This document shows, piece after piece, positions 26,647 to 32,723 of a DNA stretch of 32,723 bases. Every line of letters starts with the position of its first letter. Within the stretch, counting starts at the first letter, position 1. A program made the translations under genes and the position numbers. Under the pieces are notes generated by a model. It saw only the letters and a program-made list of their open reading frames with translations. It did not search any database and had not been told where the DNA came from. The DNA comes from an uncultured Pelagibacteraceae bacterium (GTDB lineage Bacteria; Pseudomonadota; Alphaproteobacteria; Pelagibacterales; Pelagibacteraceae): NCBI GenBank assembly GCA_902597865.1, contig CACJZL010000009.1:1-32723 (forward strand), given 5' to 3'.

Positions 26647-27323
26647 TTTGATACTCCTAAAATTTCTTTAATTATTTTTAAATTAATAGGTTTTTTTTTT
26701 TTTAAACTAATTTCGTCAATTGTACATATAAATTCCGATATTTTATCGTAAGATCTAGCTATTCTTTTACAAATAAAATTAATTAGTTTTTTATCTAAAA
26801 TTATTTGACTATCTGAAAAATTTTTAACAATAAGTGCATATATTAGTTCATCGTCTGGTTTATCGATTTTGGCTGTAAGAATATTTTTAAACCTTGAACT
26901 TAAATCTTTAAGTTTTGTTTCCATCTCATTTACAGCTTTCACAGATGTTATTAATAAATATTTATTTTCTTTTTCAACCATATCAATTAAAGAATAAGTT
27001 GTTTCCTCATCACATCCTTCGTTAAAATCTTCGATTACAATGTTTTGATATCCTTTAATTTTATCGAAAATTTTCTCATTCAACTCTTTAAATTTTAATT
27101 TGATACCTTTTTCATTTTCTAAAAAAATTTCCGATAGATGAGACTTGCCTGATTTCCGCTCACCATAAATATTTAATATTTTTTTTTCCCAATTGGGCCA
27201 GCTTTTGATTAAATTAAATGCAAAATAATTGCATTCGCTTACAAAAAAATCGTTTTTATCAAAATTTGATAATTGCTCAAACTTAAATATTTCTTGTCTT
27301 AAATCTCTTATCTTACTTTCCAT
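26643..27323 (-). CDS. hdaA: HdaA-like DnaA-related regulator of replication initiation
   Basis: A 226-residue AAA+ protein related to DnaA domain III and Hda/DnaA-inactivating proteins. The N-terminal 'DFFVSECNYFAFNLIKSWPNW' pattern (about 25-45) is the family entry; Walker A is 'GERKSGKSHL' (54-63, Lys60) and Walker B 'NIVIEDFNEG' (92-101). A short arginine/lysine lid follows. There is no DNA-binding domain IV, as in Hda. Its probable role is stimulating ATP hydrolysis by DnaA after initiation together with the sliding clamp. The start overlaps DUF2066 by 16 bases and it is followed by aspS with an ATGA overlap. Confidence 0.83.
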   Translation of the reverse strand: MESKIRDLRQEIFKFEQLSNFDKNDFFVSECNYFAFNLIKSWPNWEKKILNIYGERKSGKSHLSEIFLENEKGIKLKFKELNEKIFDKIKGYQNIVIEDFNEGCDEETTYSLIDMVEKENKYLLITSVKAVNEMETKLKDLSSRFKNILTAKIDKPDDELIYALIVKNFSDSQIILDKKLINFICKRIARSYDKISEFICTIDEISLKKKKPINLKIIKEILGVSN

Positions 27324-28384
27324 ATTTCTTGATTTGTATCGATGTCGATATCTTTTTCTTTCATTAAGTTTAAAAATTGATTTGGATTACCATTAAAAAT
27401 TATTTTATAAATTGTATTATTATTATTAAAACTTGTAACATAAAAATTTGAAACCAAGTCAAGCTTTGCTAAATAATTTTCAATTAATTGAATTTGTTTA
27501 ACTTTTTTTGATCTTACAGAAATACTTATTGGAAGTTTAATTGAAGTATTAATTTGGTTATTTTGTTTCCAAATATCCTCAAAAAAAATTTTGGTTTCTT
27601 CTACTATATTTAATAGTTGTGAGTCATCCGAAATATCAACTTTTTTAAAACTTTGATTTGAAATCTTAACTTTACCTTCATAAAACATTTTTGAAAGCAC
27701 CCTTAGGTTGCTCTTGTTCTTAAAATATATTGCAACTATGTAATCGTCTGTATCATATTTTTTTACAATTTGATCAAATTTGAAGTTTTCGATGTTATTT
27801 TTATTTTCGTTAATAAACTTTAAATCAAGAATATCTTCCTCATGTAATACGTAATTTAACTGGGAAAAATTTTTTATATCATCATTCCATTTTGAATAGA
27901 AGGGATTTCTATCAAATAAAAGAACTTTGTCTTCATCATTGTCTATAAGTATAAGTAAAGTTAGAAATTTTTTTTTTTTATACATTGATGGAAATATATT
28001 TTTCTCTTCAAAAAAATTTAAAATTTTAGGCTTGTCAAAGTTTACTTCAAAATTTGCTTGATAATTCTTATTTAAGAACTGCTCATTTGTAATTGTAAAA
28101 GAATCGATAAGATATTTAATATCTTTTAACTGCGTATTTTTAATTTTGTTTTTATCATTAGAGGTTATTAAGCTATTCAAAAGAATATCAAAGGCTTCAC
28201 CAAAAGCTTTATTAATAACTTTTTCTTTATTAAAATTAGAATTAAAAGGCTCCTCAATTTCTATGTCTTGAATTTTGAAAATCTTACCGAAAGTATGAGT
28301 GTGAATAAAACAAATAAAAAATACTACAAATATAGTAAAAACTATATAAGATGAAGATTTCAAAAAATTCTTTTTTAAAAACAT
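27308..28384 (-). CDS. DUF2066-family exported or membrane-anchored protein
   Basis: A 358-residue protein with an N-terminal hydrophobic segment (about 12-32, 'YIVFTIFVVFFICFIHT') and a long Lys/Asn/Phe-rich periplasmic part. The arrangement DUF2066 - hdaA, divergent from purM, is common in Alphaproteobacteria, and the pattern 'INKAFGEAFDILLNSLIT' near residue 60 fits the N-terminal region of DUF2066. Sequence conservation elsewhere is weak. Function is unknown. Its ATG lies only 7 bases from the purM ATG on the other strand. Confidence 0.72.
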   Translation of the reverse strand: MFLKKNFLKSSSYIVFTIFVVFFICFIHTHTFGKIFKIQDIEIEEPFNSNFNKEKVINKAFGEAFDILLNSLITSNDKNKIKNTQLKDIKYLIDSFTITNEQFLNKNYQANFEVNFDKPKILNFFEEKNIFPSMYKKKKFLTLLILIDNDEDKVLLFDRNPFYSKWNDDIKNFSQLNYVLHEEDILDLKFINENKNNIENFKFDQIVKKYDTDDYIVAIYFKNKSNLRVLSKMFYEGKVKISNQSFKKVDISDDSQLLNIVEETKIFFEDIWKQNNQINTSIKLPISISVRSKKVKQIQLIENYLAKLDLVSNFYVTSFNNNNTIYKIIFNGNPNQFLNLMKEKDIDIDTNQEIWKVR

Positions 28385-28391
28385 TTTAATT

Positions 28392-29417
28392 ATGAAAAAA
28401 TATAAATTTACATATCAAAAAAGCGGAGTAAACATAAATGCATCTAATCAATTCGTTAAATATATATCTAATTTAACCAAAAAAGGAAATTCTAAAAATA
28501 AATTTAAGAATATAGGTAGTTTTGGTTCAATAAACGAAATTCCAAAAAAGTTTAACAATCCTCTATTGGTAAGTAGCACTGATGGTGTTGGGACAAAACT
28601 TGAAGTAGCAAATATTTTAAACAAGTTTAATACAATTGGAATAGATTTAGTTGCAATGTGTGTAAATGATATTTTGGTCCTAGGGGCTAAACCACTTTTT
28701 TTTTTAGATTATATTTCAATTGATAAAATAAATTTAACAAAATTAAAAAGTATTATTAAAGGAATACATGAAGGTTGCAAAATAAGTAGCTGTCAATTAG
28801 TAGGTGGAGAAACAGCTGAAATGCCAGGAACTTACTCTAAAAATAAATTTGATTTAGCTGGATTTTCTGTAGGAATTGTAAATAAGAATGACGTGTTAAC
28901 GAAGGAAAAGATAAAAGAAAATAATTTGATTTTGGCAATACCTTCCAGTGGACTACATTCAAATGGATATTCCTTATTAAGAGAAGTATTAAAAAAAAAG
29001 AAAATTAATATTAAAAAAAATAAGTTTTTGCGGAGTGAAATATTAAAACCCACTAAAATTTATGTAAAAGAAATTATGAATTTAATTGATAGAAAATTAA
29101 TTAATGGATGTGCAAATATAACAGGTGGAGGTATAGGTGATAATATTGAGAGAGTAATACCTCAAAAACTTTGTGCAAGAATAGATTTAGACAAAATAAA
29201 AACTCATAAAATTTTTAGTTGGATCAACAAAAATGGTGTTTCTCAAAAAGAAATGCTTAAAACTTTTAATTGTGGTGTAGGTTTTTGTTTGATCATTAAA
29301 AAAAATAATTTTCATAAAATTTTAAAGTTTTTTCCCAAGCAATACCGACCCTACATAATTGGAGAAATAATTAAAAATAAAAGTAAAGTAAAATATACTA
29401 ACAATATACGTTGGTAA
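28392..29417 (+). CDS. purM: Phosphoribosylformylglycinamidine cyclo-ligase (AIR synthetase)
   Basis: The fifth step of purine synthesis, FGAM to AIR with ATP. The 341 residues are typical. Visible are the N-terminal 'YQKSGVNINASNQFV' (8-22), 'SSTDGVGTKLEVA' (about 62-74), 'DLVAMCVNDILVLGAKPLFFLDYI' in short form (about 84-107), 'VGGETAEMPGTYS' (about 138-150), and 'NITGGGIGDNIERV' near the end of the second domain. It is followed by purN one base after the stop. Its composition is strikingly lysine/asparagine-rich even for this genome. Confidence 0.97.
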   Translation: MKKYKFTYQKSGVNINASNQFVKYISNLTKKGNSKNKFKNIGSFGSINEIPKKFNNPLLVSSTDGVGTKLEVANILNKFNTIGIDLVAMCVNDILVLGAKPLFFLDYISIDKINLTKLKSIIKGIHEGCKISSCQLVGGETAEMPGTYSKNKFDLAGFSVGIVNKNDVLTKEKIKENNLILAIPSSGLHSNGYSLLREVLKKKKINIKKNKFLRSEILKPTKIYVKEIMNLIDRKLINGCANITGGGIGDNIERVIPQKLCARIDLDKIKTHKIFSWINKNGVSQKEMLKTFNCGVGFCLIIKKNNFHKILKFFPKQYRPYIIGEIIKNKSKVKYTNNIRW

Positions 29418-29418
29418 T

Positions 29419-29988
29419 GTGATCAAGAAAAAGGTTAATATTGCGGTGTTTATCTCGGGAAGAGGAACAAATCTAAGAGCTTTAATCTTAAAATCAAAGA
29501 AGAAAAGTTGTAATTATAAAATTGCATATGTAATAAGCAATAAAAAGAATGCAACAGGATTAAAAATCGCCAAAAAAAATAAGATTTTAACTAAAATTAT
29601 TTCTCAATCATTTTTAAAAACTGAACAAAAAGAATTAGCAAAAATTCTGATAAACAAAGATATAAAGTTTATTTGTTTAGCAGGGTTTATGAAAATTTTA
29701 AGTTCATATTTTATTAACTTTTTTAAAAATAAAATAATTAATATTCATCCATCTTTATTACCAAAGTACAAAGGGCTTAACACACACCAGAGGGCACTAG
29801 AAGCTAAAGAAAAATTTTCAGGATGCACAATACATTATGTAAGTAAAAAATTAGACTCCGGTAAGATCATTGCAAAAAAAAAGGTTAAGATCTTAAAAAA
29901 AGATACTATAAAAAAATTGGAAAAAAGAGTCCTTAAAGCAGAGAATAAACTTTATCCTCTCGTTTTAGAAAAACTAACTACGTCTTGA
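29419..29988 (+). CDS. purN: Phosphoribosylglycinamide formyltransferase
   Basis: Transfers a formyl group from 10-formyl-tetrahydrofolate to GAR in purine synthesis. Length 189 residues; start codon GTG at 29419, one base after the purM stop (the nearby ATG is immediately followed by a stop). The catalytic triad is Asn108 and His110 in 'INIHPSLLPKYKGL' and Asp146 in 'KLDSGKII', offset by two from E. coli 106/108/144. The N-terminal 'VFISGRGTNLRAL' binds the substrate phosphate. The last codons overlap the convergent ndk gene by 11 bases. Confidence 0.96.
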   Translation: MIKKKVNIAVFISGRGTNLRALILKSKKKSCNYKIAYVISNKKNATGLKIAKKNKILTKIISQSFLKTEQKELAKILINKDIKFICLAGFMKILSSYFINFFKNKIINIHPSLLPKYKGLNTHQRALEAKEKFSGCTIHYVSKKLDSGKIIAKKKVKILKKDTIKKLEKRVLKAENKLYPLVLEKLTTS

Positions 29989-30388
29989 AGAAAAAATTAA
30001 TTTCTTTTGTAGCATTTTCAATACTGTCGGAACCATGAACTGAATTTTTATCAATAGATAATCCATATTTTTTTCTTATTGTTCCTTCGTCTGCTTTAGC
30101 GGGATCAGTTGCTCCCATAACTTTTCGATTTTCAGAAACTGCATCAACTTTTTCAAGTATCATTGCAACAATAGGTCCAGAAGAAAGATAACTGCAAAGA
30201 TCATTATAAAAAGGTTTTGTTTCATGTACTTTATAGAAAATTTCAGCGTCTTTTTTTTCTAACTTAACTTTTTTTTGTTTAGCGATTGTAAAGCCAGATT
30301 TAATGAAAAATTGTTTTATTTCCTCTTCTAAATTTCGCTCAACTGCATCAGGTTTAATCAATGAAAGAGTTTGTTCAACTTTACTCAT
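29978..30388 (-). CDS. ndk: Nucleoside diphosphate kinase
   Basis: Balances nucleoside triphosphate pools by phosphotransfer through a histidine. With the ATG at 30388 (MSKVEQTLSLIKPDAV) the protein has 136 residues; the open frame allows four more (MKII) from 30400, which I consider unlikely. The active-site histidine is His118 in 'NSVHGSDS'; 'GPIVAMILEK' and 'GATDPAKADEGTIRKKYG' are also canonical. The start lies inside the 3' end of pepA (8-base overlap), so translation is probably coupled. Confidence 0.96.
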   Translation of the reverse strand: MSKVEQTLSLIKPDAVERNLEEEIKQFFIKSGFTIAKQKKVKLEKKDAEIFYKVHETKPFYNDLCSYLSSGPIVAMILEKVDAVSENRKVMGATDPAKADEGTIRKKYGLSIDKNSVHGSDSIENATKEINFFFKT

Positions 30389-31842
30389 AATTATCTTCAA
30401 TAAACTTGTTCAACAGTCTAACCCCATAACCTGTAGCACCACTTGAATTAAGAGCTCCGGCATATTTTGAAAAGGCCATACCCGCAATATCTAAATGAGC
30501 CCAAGGTGTTTTATTTAAAATAAATCTTTGCAAAAACTGGGCTGCAGTAGTCGACCCTGCTCCACCAACATAATTTATATTCTGCATGTCTGCATTTTTG
30601 GAATTCATAAGTTTGTCGTAATTAGAGTGTAAAGGAAGTCTCCACGCTTTTTCCTCAACTTTTTCACCGGCTTCATGAATTTGCGTTGATAAATTATCGT
30701 TATTAGAAAATAATCCAGCATACTCTGATCCTAATGCAACTACAATGGCGCCAGTTAGTGTTGCTAAGTCTACAATCAAATTTGGTTTGAATTTTTTTTC
30801 TGTAAAAGTTATTGCGTCTGCTAAAACTAGTCTTCCCTCTGCATCAGTATTTAATACTTCAATTGTTTTTCCGCTATATGATTTAACAATATCCCCAGGC
30901 CTTTGTGCATTTCCTCCTGGCATATTTTCTACTAGTCCGACAACACCAACGGCGTTAACTTTTGATTTTCTTAATGCTAAATTTTTCATTAGACCCACGA
31001 CAACAGCTGAACCAGCCATGTCATAAGTCATATCTTCCATAAACCTTGCAGGTTTTAAAGATATTCCCCCGGTGTCAAAACAAACACCTTTGCCAACAAA
31101 AGCTAAGGGTTTTGAATTCGATTTTTTTCCTCTCCATTCAAGTGTCACTAAATAGGAGCCTCTAATACTTCCTTGGCCAACACCCACTAACGCGTTACAA
31201 CCCATTTTTTTTAATTGCTTTTCATTATAAACAGAAACCTTTAGACCTATTTTTTTTAATTGTGTAAGCCTTTTAGCGTACTCATCCGGATGTAATATAT
31301 TTCCAGGCTCTGACACTAAATCTTTTGTGTAGTTAACTCCTAATTCGATTGCTTTATATTTATCGTAAATTTTTTTATTGAATTTTTTTGACGAAACTAT
31401 ATTTAATTTTAAAGTATTTGAATCCTTTTTCGATTTGTATCTGTCAAAAGAATATGACTTTAATCTCATTCCATGTAGAAATTCGTAAATAGCATCTGAC
31501 TTTGAATTTACAGAGATTGTATCTGAGATTATATGAGCAGATCCTGCCCCATCAATATTTAAAAAATCTGTTAGTTTTGCTCCGCTTTTTTCAATCTCAT
31601 TCGGTTTTTGATTTTTTTTTAAAGAAATCAAAATTATTTTTTGGTTTGGATTTAAATCAAAAGATAACAAACCCTTTTTTTTTATTTTTATTTTTTAAAA
31701 GCACATTTAAATTTTTGTGTTCAGATGATCCAAGATATTTTTTTAAATGAGAAATTTCTGACTTTTCGTTCGTAAAAAAGGCAATACATCCTGTAAGTTT
31801 TGAGATATTTGTTAGTTTCGAAAACTTGTCTTTTATAATCAT
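30381..31842 (-). CDS. pepA: Leucyl aminopeptidase (M17), split by a frameshift
   Basis: A cytosolic two-metal aminopeptidase. The metal/active-site motifs are 'GKGVCFDTGGISLKPA' and 'NTDAEGRLVLADA' in the C-terminal catalytic domain. The gene is read in two frames: codons 1-56 from the ATG at 31842 (MIIKDKFSKL...NKNKKK) run into an A9 tract (31675-31683) and would end at a TGA at 31657; the rest continues in another frame from about 31674 ('GLLSFDLNPNQKI') to 30381 with no start of its own except TTG 31670. Removing one A gives a continuous 486-residue protein, the normal M17 length. A real mutation, transcript slippage and an assembly error are all possible. Divergent from lptF. Confidence 0.88.
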
Positions 31843-31898
31843 AATTTTTTATTCATTTTTCTACCAAAACGTGTATATGTTTATTTTATAGAATTTCA
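31843..31898. other. Divergent spacer between pepA and lptF
   Basis: A 56-base A/T-rich gap. A possible plus-strand -10-like TATTTTATAG lies about 10-17 bases before the lptF ATG. No hairpin was noticed. Confidence 0.35.
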
Positions 31899-32723
31899 AT
31901 GAAAAAAATTATTTTTAAAAACTTTTTACGCGAAACAACAATCTTTTTTTTACTTTCTTGTAGTTCTGTCGCACTTATTGTCTGGGTAATTCAAGCTGTT
32001 AACTACTTAGGATTTGTCACTGAAGATGGACACGGATTTAAGATTTATTTTCTCTATACACTTTTGAGTCTACCAAAAATTTTTAATGAAATTTTACCAT
32101 TTATGTTTTTCTTCGCTGTTTTTTTTACACTTGTTAAATATGAAGATCAAAACCAAACTCTTATATTTTGGTCCAATGGAATAAAAAAAAGCGAGTTTTT
32201 AAATATTATTTTAAAATATTCTTTAATTTTTTTAATTTTACAATCTCTTTTAAATATATTTTTTGTCCCTTTAACCCAAGATAAAGCAAGATCTTTTATA
32301 CGGCAATCAAATGTCGATTTTTTTCCATCTCTCGTAAAACCCAAAAAGTTTATGGATACAGTAGAGAAACTTACAATATACGTTGATAAAAAAAATGATT
32401 TAGATCAATTCGAGAATATAGTCATTAAAGATACTTATAATAATAAAGATTCTAGAATTATATATGCAAAAACTGGATTTTTTTCCCAATTCAACGACCA
32501 AAATTTTTTAATTTTATACGAGGGAAAAATTTTGAATATCAGTAAGGGCAAAACAACTGTAATTAACTTTAGTAAAACTCAATTAAATTTATCTGATTAC
32601 AGTTCAAAAACCACTAAATATCCAAAACTACAAGAAGTTAGTGTTTTCGTTTTGTCAAAATGTTTATTTCAACCTAAGGATCAAAAGACTCAAATAATGC
32701 TATCTGATAAAAATGAGTTTAGG
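31899..32723 (+). CDS. lptF: LPS export permease LptF, 5' part only
   Basis: Open from the ATG at 31899 to the right edge: 275 codons with no stop. The chain has three predicted N-terminal membrane segments (about 14-36, 50-79, 103-125) followed by a periplasmic domain rich in beta strands. This is the LptF/LptG (YjgP/YjgQ) pattern: three helices, jellyroll domain, three more helices, the last outside the window. 'YEDQNQTLIFWSNGIKKSEFL' (81-101, given as a region) is the typical loop with 'E..A/L..W..GI', and 'VPLTQDKAR' follows TM3. These permeases work with LptB in moving LPS from the inner membrane. LptF is preferred over LptG because of its position divergent from pepA. Confidence 0.85.
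   Translation, partial: MKKIIFKNFLRETTIFFLLSCSSVALIVWVIQAVNYLGFVTEDGHGFKIYFLYTLLSLPKIFNEILPFMFFFAVFFTLVKYEDQNQTLIFWSNGIKKSEFLNIILKYSLIFLILQSLLNIFFVPLTQDKARSFIRQSNVDFFPSLVKPKKFMDTVEKLTIYVDKKNDLDQFENIVIKDTYNNKDSRIIYAKTGFFSQFNDQNFLILYEGKILNISKGKTTVINFSKTQLNLSDYSSKTTKYPKLQEVSVFVLSKCLFQPKDQKTQIMLSDKNEFR

Noticed and set aside
31657..31690. Programmed -1 ribosomal frameshift at A AAA AAG in pepA
   Set aside because: The change of frame needed is +1 (one A fewer), not -1, so the usual slippery heptamer mechanism gives the wrong frame.
32147..32344. Minus-strand open frame near the right edge
   Set aside because: It is opposite the long lptF reading frame, whose membrane pattern is clear.
1..32723. 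tRNA/rRNA genes, CRISPR arrays, insertion sequences, attachment sites or replication origin
   Set aside because: All spacers are under 140 bases and none shows a cloverleaf, repeat array, terminal inverted repeats or DnaA-box cluster.

Overview
This window looks like a piece of a SAR11-type (Pelagibacterales) alphaproteobacterial chromosome. The evidence is a G+C content of roughly 30% by eye, lysine/asparagine/isoleucine-rich proteins, almost no non-coding DNA, and an alphaproteobacterial core gene set: NDUFA12-like complex I protein, DUF2155 protein, HdaA-like protein, DUF2066 protein, an AspRS with the non-discriminating signature, and an IscR-led suf operon. I see no insertion sequence, prophage, CRISPR array, tRNA or rRNA. 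No gene-free stretch reaches 300 bases; the largest gaps are about 110-140 bases and are described as features.

Layout, left to right. (1) 18-1402, minus strand: a DMT-family exporter translationally coupled to a YbaK-type deacylase, divergent from glnA (1540-2946, plus), with a strong inverted repeat between them. (2) 2947-9322, minus: a small unknown protein gene, then a compact Fe-S assembly operon read right to left: iscR-sufB-sufC-sufD-sufS-sufU-type scaffold-DUF59 (sufT-like)-sufA. Successive genes overlap by 1-11 bases or abut, and a dyad sits inside a recognisable promoter upstream of iscR. (3) 9457-12531: an alpha/beta hydrolase, anmK and tyrS. (4) 12521-18158, minus: mrcA (PBP1A), prfB and an AsmA/YhdP-like envelope protein. 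prfB carries the classical RF2 +1 recoding site, so the real gene runs 15816-14718 (365 aa), not only the uninterrupted part. (5) 18239-23194: a single RNase E/G gene lacking the zinc-link cysteines, the thiS-thiG pair (minus), then aroQ-accB-accC (plus). (6) 23191-28384: DUF2155 and NDUFA12 (minus), a stand-alone TSCPD-domain protein (plus), then DUF2066-hdaA-aspS (minus). (7) 28392-32723: purM-purN (plus), pepA-ndk (minus) and the 5' part of lptF (plus), which runs off the right edge. pepA is split into two frames at a nine-A tract.

Functional picture: housekeeping metabolism (nitrogen assimilation, Fe-S biogenesis, thiazole, shikimate, fatty-acid initiation, purines), translation (TyrRS, AspRS, RF2), RNA decay, peptidoglycan synthesis and outer-membrane biogenesis, packed with extreme economy. 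Convergent pairs overlap or abut at their stop codons, and two divergent pairs have start codons only 7 and 12 bases apart. I found no clearly new multi-gene system. The most interesting items are the pepA homopolymer frameshift, the RNase E without its zinc link, the glnA and iscR control-region dyads, the stand-alone NrdJ-C-terminus-like TSCPD protein, and the nearly absent divergent promoter regions.
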